A stretch of 8,599 nucleotides of DNA from an uncultured Bacteroidales bacterium (GTDB taxonomy: Bacteria; Bacteroidota; Bacteroidia; Bacteroidales; Bacteroidaceae): positions 1 through 8,599 of the forward strand of contig CALZMA010000031.1 of NCBI GenBank assembly GCA_945788445.1. The letters are read 5' to 3'. Positions 1-6,065 of the stretch are shown here, one piece after another (positions within the stretch are counted from its first letter, which is position 1; the number at the start of each line of letters is the position of its first letter). Position numbers and translations under genes: made by a program. The notes under the pieces are model-generated. The model had not been told where the DNA came from and did no database searches. It worked only from the letters and a program-made list of their open reading frames with translations.

Positions 1-395
1 GAGCCGTCGGGGAGTTCTTCGATTTCCACGCGCACGGCGTCGCCGGGCAGGAGGTCTTCGATGAGTTCGGGCCACTCGATGAAGCAGAGTGCGCCGCAAT
101 AGAAGTAGTCTTCGTAGCCCATGTCGTAGACCTCCTCGAGCTTCTCGATGCGGTAGAAATCGAAGTGGTAGATGAGTTCGCCCGTCTGGTCGGAGCGATA
201 CTCATTGACGATGCTGAAGGTCGGCGAATTGACCACGTCGGTCACGCCGAGGGCTTCGCACACGGCCTTGATGAAGGTGGTTTTGCCGGCCCCCATTTTA
301 CCGTAGAAGGCGAAGACGGTGTTTTGGTCAATGTCCTGCACGAAGCGCTTGGCTGCTTCGGGGAGTTCCTGTTCGGAGTGGAGAATGATTTCCAT
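1..395 (-). CDS. tsaE: tRNA threonylcarbamoyladenosine biosynthesis ATPase TsaE (C-terminus cut by window edge)
   Basis: TsaE (YjeE family) is a small cytoplasmic P-loop ATPase. It works with TsaB and TsaD in forming N6-threonylcarbamoyladenosine at position 37 of ANN-decoding tRNAs. Reading the minus strand from the ATG at 395 gives 131 complete codons with no stop before the edge. The family is usually about 140-160 residues, so only the tail is missing. Visible landmarks are the Walker A motif GKMGAGKT (residues 32-39), SPTF (57-60), HFDFYR (77-82) and IEWPE (106-110) with the conserved tryptophan. The order and spacing match the family. The start is chosen because [11 protein letters not shown] is a typical TsaE N-terminus and lies about 27 bases below a good promoter box. 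No Shine-Dalgarno sequence is present. The gene is transcribed divergently from gmd. Identification is firm; the C-terminus is unseen. Confidence 0.95.
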   Translation of the reverse strand, partial: MEIILHSEQELPEAAKRFVQDIDQNTVFAFYGKMGAGKTTFIKAVCEALGVTDVVNSPTFSIVNEYRSDQTGELIYHFDFYRIEKLEEVYDMGYEDYFYCGALCFIEWPELIEDLLPGDAVRVEIEELPDG

Positions 396-421
396 GTGGA
401 TAAGCGTTTTGTATTTGGCGG

Positions 422-453
422 CAAATTTACTACAAGGCGGGGAGGAAGGCAAA
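422..453 (-). promoter_or_regulatory. Bacteroidota-type promoter of tsaE
   Basis: On the minus strand, TTTG (453-450) is followed after 20 bases by TAAATTTG (429-422). This is an exact match to the phylum's -33 TTTG / -7 TAnnTTTG promoter at the usual spacing. Transcription would start near 415, leaving a short leader of about 20 bases before the tsaE ATG at 395. Two direct copies of CCCCAAATC (minus strand) lie just upstream, at 475-467 and 462-454. Confidence 0.8.
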
Positions 454-519
454 GATTTGGGGCGCGGATTTGGGGGCAGGCCGGGGCGGCGAGGCAAAAG
501 CAGGGACCGGCCCACGAAA

Positions 520-624
520 GCCGCCGATTGGAAATCCGAAGCCGCCGATTGAAAATTCAAAGCCGCCGATTGAAATTTCAAAGCCGCCGATTGGAAATCC
601 GAAGCCGCCGATTGGAAAAACCGA
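520..624 (-). repeat. Tandem array of five 21-bp units (array 1)
   Basis: Plus-strand GCCGCCGATT recurs at 520, 541, 562, 583 and 604, an exact 21-base period with no spacers. Read on the minus strand, the cleanest unit is TTTGAAATTTCAATCG followed by GCGGC. The GGCGGC end is invariant, while the AT-rich core varies (TTTGAAATTT, TTTGAATTTT, TTCGGATTTC, TCGGTTTTTC). The core contains a 12-base palindrome in the unit at 562. The array lies upstream of both the tsaE and gmd promoters, so it should be outside both predicted transcripts. Array 2 (5762-5824) belongs to the same family on the opposite strand. Lack of unique spacers rules out CRISPR. Its function is unknown: a protein-binding array, a nucleoid or repeat-type element, or a slippage product are all possible. 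Confidence 0.93.
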
Positions 625-740
625 AGGCAGGGCCCGGAGAAACCGCTGCCGAGGCGGCCACTCTGCAAGGCGGCTGACGGCACGCGCGGCCCCGGACGGA
701 GCGGGCGACAGGGGCCTCGGGCGAAGTTTCCCGCTGACAG

Positions 741-773
741 TGTGCAACATCTCGCAATTATGACGTACATTTG
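741..773 (+). promoter_or_regulatory. Bacteroidota-type promoter of gmd
   Basis: TACATTTG (766-773) is an exact TAnnTTTG -7 box. Upstream, TGTG (741-744) matches three of four bases of the TTTG -33 box with a 21-base spacer. A start near 780 would give a gmd leader of about 73 bases. The -7 box is strong and the -33 box is weaker. Confidence 0.68.
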
Positions 774-786
774 CGGGCACAAAAAC

Positions 787-819
787 ACTGCGGCGCACGG
801 AGCGCACAGCCGCCCGCAG
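787..819 (+). promoter_or_regulatory. Stem in the gmd leader
   Basis: Just after the predicted start, CTGCGG (788-793) can pair with CCGCAG (814-819). As an alternative, GCGGC (790-794) can pair with GCCGC (809-813). No T-run follows, so it is not a terminator. The first bases of this leader resemble those of the citD leader (see findings). It could affect mRNA stability or translation, but no known riboswitch class is recognised. Confidence 0.35.
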
Positions 820-852
820 CGGCACGCGCCCTGGGCCCAAGCTACCACAAAA

Positions 853-1941
853 ATGAAAAAAGCTCTCATCACAGGCATCACGGGCCAGGACGGCTCCTTC
901 CTGTCCGAATTTCTTCTCGAGAAGGGTTACGAAGTACACGGCACCATCCGGCGTTCCTCGGTGGACTTCCGCGAACGCATAGCCCACCTCGAGGGCAAAC
1001 CGAACTTCCACCTCCACTACGCAGACATGGGCGACTCCATGAGCCTCATCAAGGTCATCGCACTGGTCCGCCCCGACGAAATCTACAACCTTGCGGCGCA
1101 GAGCCACGTGCAGGTTTCCTTCGACTCGCCCGAGTACACGGCCAACGTCGACGCCACCGGCGTGCTCCGCGTGCTGGAAGCCGTGCGCCAGTGCGGACTC
1201 ACCCACACCTGCCGCGTATACCAGGCTTCGACCTCGGAACTCTACGGCAAGGTGGAGGAGGTGCCGCAGAACGAACAAACGCCCTTCCACCCCTACAGCC
1301 CCTACGCGGTGGCCAAACTCTACGGCTACTGGATTGTACGCGAGTATCGCGAGGCTTACGGCCTGTTCTGCTGCTCAGGCATCCTCTTCAACCACGAAAG
1401 CGAGCGCCGCGGCGAAACCTTCGTGACGCGAAAGATTACCCTCGCCGCCGCACGCATCAAGCAGGGCAAGCAGGAAAAACTCTACCTCGGCAACCTCTCT
1501 TCGCTCCGCGACTGGGGCTACGCCCGCGACTACGTGGAGTGCATGTGGCTCATGCTCCAGAACGAGCAGCCCGAGGACTTCGTCATCGCCACGGGCCAAC
1601 AGCACTCCGTGCGCGAGTTCTGCCAGCTGGCCTTCCACTATGCGGGCATCGAACTGGAGTTCTGCGGCGAAGGGGCCGACGAGAAGGGCATCGACAAGGC
1701 CACGGGCAAGGTGCTCGTGGAGGTTTCGCCCGACTTCTACCGCCCCACCGACGTCGTGAACCTCTGGGGCGACCCCTCGAAGGCACGCCGCGAACTCGGC
1801 TGGGACCCGGGCAAGACGAGCTTCGAGGAACTCGTGCGCATCATGGTGGAACACGACATGGAAAAGGTGGCCCTCGAGCGCGCCTCGGACCATATCCGCA
1901 CCAACCTCGCCGAATACCTCGAAAAGGGCATCGTGAAGTGA
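853..1941 (+). CDS. gmd: GDP-mannose 4,6-dehydratase
   Basis: This 362-residue cytoplasmic short-chain dehydrogenase converts GDP-D-mannose to GDP-4-keto-6-deoxy-D-mannose, the first step toward GDP-L-fucose. The NADP-binding Rossmann motif GITGQDG is at residues 8-14. The catalytic set is visible as T127-S128-E129 in STSELYG and Y151-x3-K155 in YSPYAVAK, matching E. coli Thr132, Glu134, Tyr156 and Lys160. RRSS (33-36) and LFNHES near the middle are also family hallmarks. The length fits the family (about 345-375). The ATG at 853 is chosen because [14 protein letters not shown] is the usual N-terminus and it follows an A-rich CACAAAA with no Shine-Dalgarno. In-frame codons upstream run into the promoter. 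fcl, the next pathway step, follows after 94 bases. Identification is firm. Confidence 0.97.
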   Translation: MKKALITGITGQDGSFLSEFLLEKGYEVHGTIRRSSVDFRERIAHLEGKPNFHLHYADMGDSMSLIKVIALVRPDEIYNLAAQSHVQVSFDSPEYTANVDATGVLRVLEAVRQCGLTHTCRVYQASTSELYGKVEEVPQNEQTPFHPYSPYAVAKLYGYWIVREYREAYGLFCCSGILFNHESERRGETFVTRKITLAAARIKQGKQEKLYLGNLSSLRDWGYARDYVECMWLMLQNEQPEDFVIATGQQHSVREFCQLAFHYAGIELEFCGEGADEKGIDKATGKVLVEVSPDFYRPTDVVNLWGDPSKARRELGWDPGKTSFEELVRIMVEHDMEKVALERASDHIRTNLAEYLEKGIVK

Positions 1942-1978
1942 TGCCGCCGTGCGCCTCGCGCGCGCGTATATATTATAG

Positions 1979-2024
1979 GTGTGGCGCGAAGGCCAGACGA
2001 CCAGCGCGCCACACGCCATTTTTT
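1979..2024 (+). terminator. Hairpin plus T-run between gmd and fcl (terminator or attenuator)
   Basis: GTGTGGCGCG (1979-1988) pairs perfectly over 10 bases with CGCGCCACAC (2005-2014) across a 16-base loop, and a six-T run sits at 2019-2024. The T-run is four bases beyond the stem, slightly further than in a classic intrinsic terminator. No TAnnTTTG promoter is seen between here and fcl, so full termination would leave fcl without an obvious promoter. Partial termination, or a stabilising mRNA processing hairpin, fits better. An alternating CG/TA run (1957-1973) lies directly upstream. Confidence 0.5.
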
Positions 2025-2035
2025 CTCTCCAAACC

Positions 2036-2977
2036 ATGCAAGCTGACTCTAAAATCTACGTGGCGGGCCACCGCGGTATGGTGGGCTCGGCCATTGTCCG
2101 CGAACTGAACCGCCAGGGCTACACGAACATCATCACGCGCACCCACGCCGAGCTCGACCTCACGCGGCAGGCCGACGTGGAGGCGTTCTTCGCCGCCGAA
2201 CGCCCCGAATACGTGTTCCTCGCCGCCGCCAAGGTGGGCGGCATCGTGGCCAACCAAAGCGCACTCGCCGACTTCATGTACGAAAACATGATGCTCGAGA
2301 TGAACGTTATCCATGCGGCCTGGCAAAACGGCTGCCGCAAGCTGGAGTTCCTCGGCTCGTCGTGCATCTACCCACGCCTCGCCCCGCAACCGATGAAGGA
2401 AAACTGCCTGCTCACCTCGGAACTCGAGAAGACGAACGAGGCGTATGCGCTGGCCAAGATTTCGGGACTGAAATACTGCGAGTTCCTCAACCGCCAGTAC
2501 GGCACGGACTACATCAGCGTGATGCCCACCAACCTCTACGGGCCCAACGACAACTACCACCCGACCCACAGCCACGTGCTCCCGGCACTCATCCGCCGCT
2601 TCCACGAGGCCAAGCTCCAGGGCCTCCCCAGCGTCACCTGCTGGGGCGACGGCAGCCCGCTCCGCGAGTTTCTCTACGTCGACGACCTGGCCAACCTCTG
2701 CGTGTTCCTCATGAACCACTACAGCGGCAACGAAACGGTGAACGCCGGCACGGGACAAGAACTCTCCATCGCCGAACTCACCCGCCTGGTGGCCCGGACG
2801 GTGGGCTACGAGGGCGAAATCCTCTGGGACACCTCGAAACCCAACGGCACGCCCCGCAAGCTGCTCGACGTCTCCAAGGCCCGCGCCCTCGGCTGGGAGG
2901 CACGCACCCCGCTCGAGGAGGGCATACGCCTGGCCTACGACGACTTCCTGCACAACCCCATGCGGGCCGAACGCTGA
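2036..2977 (+). CDS. fcl: GDP-L-fucose synthase (GDP-4-keto-6-deoxymannose 3,5-epimerase/4-reductase)
   Basis: This 313-residue NADPH-dependent enzyme epimerises and reduces the Gmd product to GDP-L-fucose, the donor for fucosylated surface polysaccharides and glycoproteins. The Rossmann motif GHRGMVG spans residues 11-17. The catalytic residues line up with the E. coli enzyme, shifted by one: S108 and C110 in GSSCIYP, Y137 and K141 in NEAYALAK, and H180 in the HPTHSH stretch. VMPTNLYGPNDN and REFLYVDD are further family signatures. The length equals the family norm. The ATG at 2036 gives the canonical short N-terminus; a longer reading from a GTG at 1979 would start inside the hairpin and is rejected. 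CU-rich TTTTCTCTCC replaces a Shine-Dalgarno upstream. The calcium ATPase starts 43 bases downstream with no promoter or terminator seen between, so co-transcription is likely. Confidence 0.96.
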   Translation: MQADSKIYVAGHRGMVGSAIVRELNRQGYTNIITRTHAELDLTRQADVEAFFAAERPEYVFLAAAKVGGIVANQSALADFMYENMMLEMNVIHAAWQNGCRKLEFLGSSCIYPRLAPQPMKENCLLTSELEKTNEAYALAKISGLKYCEFLNRQYGTDYISVMPTNLYGPNDNYHPTHSHVLPALIRRFHEAKLQGLPSVTCWGDGSPLREFLYVDDLANLCVFLMNHYSGNETVNAGTGQELSIAELTRLVARTVGYEGEILWDTSKPNGTPRKLLDVSKARALGWEARTPLEEGIRLAYDDFLHNPMRAER

Positions 2978-3020
2978 CACCCGCAACTGATTATTCATTT
3001 CACCCCTCTCACTTTCCAAC

Positions 3021-5705
3021 ATGGAACAACAAACCCACTTCTCGGGCCTCTCTGACGCCCAGGTGGCCGAAAGCCGCCAAAAACACGGGGCCAACACGCT
3101 CACCCCGCCCAAGAAGGACCCGCTCTGGAAGCAGTTTCTCGAAAAGTTCGGCGACCCGCTCATCATTGTCCTCCTCATCGCCGGCTTCTCCTCGGTGGGC
3201 ATTTCGCTCTACGAGTATTTCGGCCTCGGCGAAAGCGCGGAGGTGTTCTTTGAGCCGGTAGGCATCTTCATAGCCATCTTCCTGGCCACGGGACTTGCCT
3301 TCTACTTCGAACTCCAGGCCGACAAGGAGTTCAGCATCCTCAACCAGGTGAACGACGACGAGCCGGTGGAAGTCATCCGCAACGGCAACGTGACGCAAGT
3401 GCCGCGCCGCGACATCGTGGTCGGCGACGTGGTGGTGCTCAACACGGGCGAGGAAATCCCCGCCGACGCCGTGCTCCTCGAAGCCACCGCACTCAGCGTG
3501 GACGAAAGCACGCTGACGGGCGAACCCGCCTGCGCGAAAAGCACCAACCCCGACGACGCTGACCCCAACGCCACCTACCCCACCGACCACGTGATGAAGG
3601 GCACCAAGGTGATGGAAGGCCACGGCCTCTGCCGCGTGGAGCGCGTCGGCGACCAGACGGAGCAGGGCAAGGTCTTCGTGGCGGCGCAGATAGACAACAG
3701 CGTGAAAACGCCGCTCAACGAACAGCTCGAATGGCTCAGCAAGTGGATCACCCGCCTGAGCTATGCCTTCGCCCTCTTCATCGTGGTGGGCCGCATCTTC
3801 TCCTATGTCATCCGCCCGGACTTCGACTGGAACGACTGGATGCCCTTCCTGGCCTACGTGCTCCAGACCATCATGATTGCAGTGACGCTGATCGTGGTGT
3901 CTGTGCCCGAGGGCCTGCCCATGGCCGTCACGCTCAGCCTCGCCTACAGCATGCGCCGGATGCTCAAGACCAACAACCTCGTGCGCAAGATGCACGCCTG
4001 CGAAACGATGGGCGCAACCACCGTCATCTGTACCGACAAGACGGGCACGCTCACGCAGAACCAGATGCGCGTGGACGAGATGGTGGCGCTCAACGGCGAG
4101 GAGGGACGCGCCCTCTTCCGCGAAGGGCTGGCCGTGAACTCCACCGCCGAACTCGACTTCACGGCGGGCGACCGCCCGCAGGTGCTGGGCAACCCCACCG
4201 AGGGCGCCCTGCTCCTCTACCTCCACGGCGAGGACACCGACTACCGCCCGCTGCGCGAACAGGCACAGGTGGTGGAACAGCTGCCCTTCTCCACGGAACG
4301 CAAATACATGGCCACCGTGGTCGAAAGCCAGGCGCTGCCCGGCCGCCGCGTGCTCTTCGTGAAGGGTGCGCCCGAAATGGTGCTCGCCCTCTGCGACTCG
4401 ATCGACGGGGGCATGACGAAGGAGGAAATCGCGCAGCGCCTCGCCGCCTGGCAGGGCCGCGCCATGCGCACGCTCGGCTTCGCCTGCCAGGTGCTCGCCG
4501 AGGGTGACGCCACCATCGCCGAAGAGCGCGTAGTGGCCAAGGGACTCCACTTCATCGGCCTCGCCGCCATCGCCGACCCCGTGCGCGCCGAAGTGCCCGG
4601 GGCGGTCAGCGAATGTATCGGCGCGGGCATACGCATCAAAATCGTCACGGGCGACACGCCGGGCACGGCAAAGGAAATCGGACGCCAAATCGGACTCTGG
4701 ACAGACGCCGATTCGGACCGCAACATCATCACGGGACCGGAATTTGCCGCCCTCTCCGACGCCGAACTCGAAGCGTGCATCCTCGACCTGAAGATTATTG
4801 CCCGCGCACGCCCCATGGACAAGAAGCGCCTCGTCGAAACGCTCCAGAAGCTCGGCCAGGTGGTGGCCGTGACGGGCGACGGCACGAACGACGCGCCCGC
4901 CCTGAAGGCCGCCCACGTGGGCCTCTCCATGGGCGACGGCACCTCGGTGGCCAAGGAGGCTTCGGACATCACCATCGTGGACAACTCCTTCACCAGCATC
5001 GGCAAGGCCGTGATGTGGGGCCGCTCGCTCTACCAGAACATCCAGCGCTTCCTCCTCTTCCAGCTCACGGTGAACGTGACGGCCTGCCTGCTCGTGCTCT
5101 GCGGCGCGTTCATGGGCACCGAGGCCCCGCTCACGGTGACGCAGATGCTCTGGATCAACCTCATCATGGACACCTTCGCCGCCATGGCCCTGGCCTCGCT
5201 CCCGCCCTCGGAACGCGTGATGCGCAACAAGCCGCGCGACCGCCGCTCGTTCATCCTGAACAAGAACATGGCGCTCAACATCGTGGGCGTGGGCGGACTC
5301 TTCTTCGTGATGCTCCTGGGCTTCCTCTACATCTTCCAGCATGCCGAGGTGCAGCAGCTCACCGACTTGCTCCACCTCGAACTGGGCGAAAAGGGCAAGA
5401 TGACTGCCTACGAGCTGACCCTGCTCTTCACCATCTTCGTGGTCACGCACTTCTTCTACCTCTTCAATGCGCGTGCCTACGAAACGGGACGCAGCGCCCT
5501 CCACTTCAAGGGCTGCAACGGCCTGCTGACCATCTCGGCCATCATCCTGGTGGGCCAGATTCTGATGGTCGAAGTGCCGGGCATCCAGCAGTTCTTCAAC
5601 GTCACGGGCCTGAAGTTCATCGACTGGGTCATCATCCTCGTCGGTTCCTCCCTGGTTCTCTGGGTCCGCGAGCTCTGGAGCCTGCTCAAGCGCCTCGCCG
5701 CCTGA
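3021..5705 (+). CDS. Calcium-translocating P-type ATPase, PMCA (type IIB) family
   Basis: This 894-residue inner-membrane pump uses ATP to export Ca2+ and should help keep cytoplasmic calcium low. An N-terminal cation-ATPase region precedes M1 (about 47-68) and M2 (76-95). The actuator loop holds TGE (166-168). M3 and M4 (about 243-305) include VPEGLP (295-300). The phosphorylated aspartate is D339 in CTDKTGTLT. The nucleotide-binding loop has KGAPE (448-452), and the hinge TGDGTNDAPALK starts at 618. M5-M10 run from about 677 to 888. E297 in M4 with N713 and D717 in M6 (WINLIMD) are the residues expected for the single type IIB calcium site. The protein ends soon after M10, so there is no long C-terminal calmodulin-type autoinhibitory tail as in eukaryotic PMCAs. 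Manganese transport cannot be excluded. It probably shares the gmd-fcl transcript and is followed by two terminator-like structures. Confidence 0.92.
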   Translation: MEQQTHFSGLSDAQVAESRQKHGANTLTPPKKDPLWKQFLEKFGDPLIIVLLIAGFSSVGISLYEYFGLGESAEVFFEPVGIFIAIFLATGLAFYFELQADKEFSILNQVNDDEPVEVIRNGNVTQVPRRDIVVGDVVVLNTGEEIPADAVLLEATALSVDESTLTGEPACAKSTNPDDADPNATYPTDHVMKGTKVMEGHGLCRVERVGDQTEQGKVFVAAQIDNSVKTPLNEQLEWLSKWITRLSYAFALFIVVGRIFSYVIRPDFDWNDWMPFLAYVLQTIMIAVTLIVVSVPEGLPMAVTLSLAYSMRRMLKTNNLVRKMHACETMGATTVICTDKTGTLTQNQMRVDEMVALNGEEGRALFREGLAVNSTAELDFTAGDRPQVLGNPTEGALLLYLHGEDTDYRPLREQAQVVEQLPFSTERKYMATVVESQALPGRRVLFVKGAPEMVLALCDSIDGGMTKEEIAQRLAAWQGRAMRTLGFACQVLAEGDATIAEERVVAKGLHFIGLAAIADPVRAEVPGAVSECIGAGIRIKIVTGDTPGTAKEIGRQIGLWTDADSDRNIITGPEFAALSDAELEACILDLKIIARARPMDKKRLVETLQKLGQVVAVTGDGTNDAPALKAAHVGLSMGDGTSVAKEASDITIVDNSFTSIGKAVMWGRSLYQNIQRFLLFQLTVNVTACLLVLCGAFMGTEAPLTVTQMLWINLIMDTFAAMALASLPPSERVMRNKPRDRRSFILNKNMALNIVGVGGLFFVMLLGFLYIFQHAEVQQLTDLLHLELGEKGKMTAYELTLLFTIFVVTHFFYLFNARAYETGRSALHFKGCNGLLTISAIILVGQILMVEVPGIQQFFNVTGLKFIDWVIILVGSSLVLWVRELWSLLKRLAA

Positions 5706-5725
5706 CCCCGCCCCCGCCCCCACCC
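5706..5725 (-). other. G-quadruplex-prone tract right after the ATPase stop codon
   Basis: The plus strand has four C-runs (CCCC, CCCCC, CCCCC, CCC) separated by single bases. The minus strand therefore has runs of 3, 5, 5 and 4 G with one-base loops, a pattern favourable for a very stable parallel G-quadruplex. The plus-strand transcript would be C-rich here, immediately after the TGA at 5703-5705. Structure formation is inferred from sequence only. Confidence 0.5.
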
Positions 5726-5731
5726 TCTCCA

Positions 5732-5853
5732 TCCCGGCACCCCGCCCTTCCAATCCCAGGCTTTGAAATTTCAATCGCAGGCTTTGAAAATCCAAAAGCA
5801 GGCTTTGAAAATTCAATCGCAGGGACTGAAAGGCCGGGGTGCCGGGACTTTTT
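5732..5853 (+). terminator. Long inverted repeat enclosing array 2, followed by a T-run
   Basis: TCCCGGCACCCCG (5732-5744) is an exact 13-base inverted match to CGGGGTGCCGGGA (5835-5847). Pairing continues inward to 5757 and 5822, giving 26-base arms with three mismatches. Between the arms are 64 bases, mostly the 21-bp repeats. CTTTTT (5848-5853) directly follows the outer end of the stem, as in an intrinsic terminator, but the loop is unusually long. It may be a first terminator after the ATPase, or the ends of a small non-autonomous repeat element. No target-site duplication is evident at the borders. Confidence 0.6.
5762..5824 (+). repeat. Tandem array of three 21-bp units (array 2)
   Basis: Units begin at 5762, 5783 and 5804 with an exact 21-base period. 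The first reads TTTGAAATTTCAATCG followed by CAGGC, differing from the best array 1 unit at only two of 21 positions. The others have TTTGAAAATCCAAAAG and TTTGAAAATTCAATCG cores. A decayed copy (13/21 matches) precedes the array at 5741-5761, where it overlaps the left arm of the inverted repeat. Unlike array 1, these units lie where the ATPase transcript would run. There are no spacers, so it is not a CRISPR. Confidence 0.9.
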
Positions 5854-5877
5854 CCCCATCTACGAGACTAAAATCTC

Positions 5878-5914
5878 ACGGCCGCCCGAAGCGATTCGCG
5901 CGGCCGTTTTTTTT
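5878..5914 (+). terminator. Intrinsic terminator after the ATPase unit
   Basis: ACGGCCGC (5878-5885) pairs perfectly with GCGGCCGT (5900-5907). A nested CGAA/TTCG pair lies inside the 14-base loop, and eight T (5907-5914) follow with no gap. This is a textbook rho-independent terminator for the transcript coming from the ATPase, and it insulates the citD promoter 24 bases downstream. Confidence 0.9.
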
Positions 5915-5937
5915 GTTGCAAAAAAAGTGAATAAATA

Positions 5938-5968
5938 TTTGGCGTGTGGAAGAAAAGGCATAGATTTG
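5938..5968 (+). promoter_or_regulatory. Bacteroidota-type promoter of citDEF
   Basis: TTTG (5938-5941), a 19-base spacer and TAGATTTG (5961-5968) form an exact -33/-7 match. The start would be near 5975, giving a citD leader of about 90 bases. It lies just after the ATPase terminator, so citDEF should be an independent unit. Confidence 0.85.
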
Positions 5969-5983
5969 CCCCGGCGAAGAACA

Positions 5984-6026
5984 ACTGCGGCAAACGGGCA
6001 CGCAAGCCCAAGCCTGACAGCCGCGG
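5984..6026 (+). promoter_or_regulatory. Nested stem in the citD leader
   Basis: CTGCGGC (5985-5991) can pair with GCCGCGG (6020-6026) with one G-T wobble. Inside it, GGGC (5996-5999) can pair with GCCC (6006-6009). No T-run follows. It sits at the predicted 5' end of the citrate lyase mRNA and may matter for stability or control. No known riboswitch is recognised. Confidence 0.4.
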
Positions 6027-6065
6027 ACCGACACGCCGATACCTTAAATCCTATTTTTCTGCACC

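Larger units (their letters stand above)
396..852. other. Divergent intergenic region between tsaE and gmd
   Basis: This 457-base stretch separates two divergently transcribed genes and holds no credible gene. From left to right it contains the tsaE leader and promoter (to 453), a GC-rich flank with CAAAAGCAGGGAC near 495-507, the five-unit 21-bp array (520-624), a GC-rich stretch (625-735), the gmd promoter (741-773) and the gmd leader (about 780-852). The GC-rich stretch holds a GGCCCC/GGGGCC inverted repeat (688-693 with 711-716) without a T-run, so it is not a convincing terminator. Open frames cross the region on both strands, but they are low-complexity and driven by the repeat. Confidence 0.8.
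5706..6065. other. Intergenic region between the calcium ATPase and citD
   Basis: These 360 bases hold no gene. In order they contain a C-rich tract, a 26-bp imperfect inverted repeat enclosing 21-bp array 2 (to 5847) with a T-run, a small GAGA/TCTC inverted repeat (5865-5878), a strong intrinsic terminator (5878-5914), the citD promoter (5938-5968) and a structured leader. The region therefore closes one transcription unit and opens the next. Confidence 0.85.

Noticed and set aside
520..624. CRISPR array
   Set aside because: Units are contiguous at a 21-base period with no unique spacers, and there are no cas genes nearby.
495..650. Terminal inverted repeats around array 1 like those of array 2
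   Set aside because: Only a short CCGGCCC (507-513) against GGGCCCGG match with a one-base offset was found. Nothing comparable to the 26-base arms of array 2 is present.
688..716. GGCCCC/GGGGCC inverted repeat as a terminator
   Set aside because: Only six base pairs with a 17-base loop and no T-run on either strand, in a very GC-rich stretch. Chance is the simplest explanation.
470..763. Open frame across array 1 encoding a [14 protein letters not shown] repeat protein of 97 residues
   Set aside because: It stays open because the DNA period is 21 bases, a multiple of three. It has no promoter position that fits, no recognisable domain, and its C-terminal part overlaps the gmd promoter in low-complexity sequence.
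430..1290. Long minus-strand open frame covering array 1 and the first part of gmd
   Set aside because: It is antisense to a certain gmd and crosses both the repeat array and the gmd promoter. In GC-rich genomes such shadow frames are common.
1979..2035. Longer fcl start at the GTG at 1979
   Set aside because: It would place the start codon inside a perfect hairpin and add 19 residues not expected in the family. The ATG at 2036 gives the normal N-terminus.
3009..5816. 935-codon minus-strand open frame opposite the calcium ATPase
   Set aside because: It is rich in H, E, A, V and G, as expected from the complement of a GC-rich coding strand, and shows no domain. The plus strand encodes an intact P-type ATPase with all motifs.
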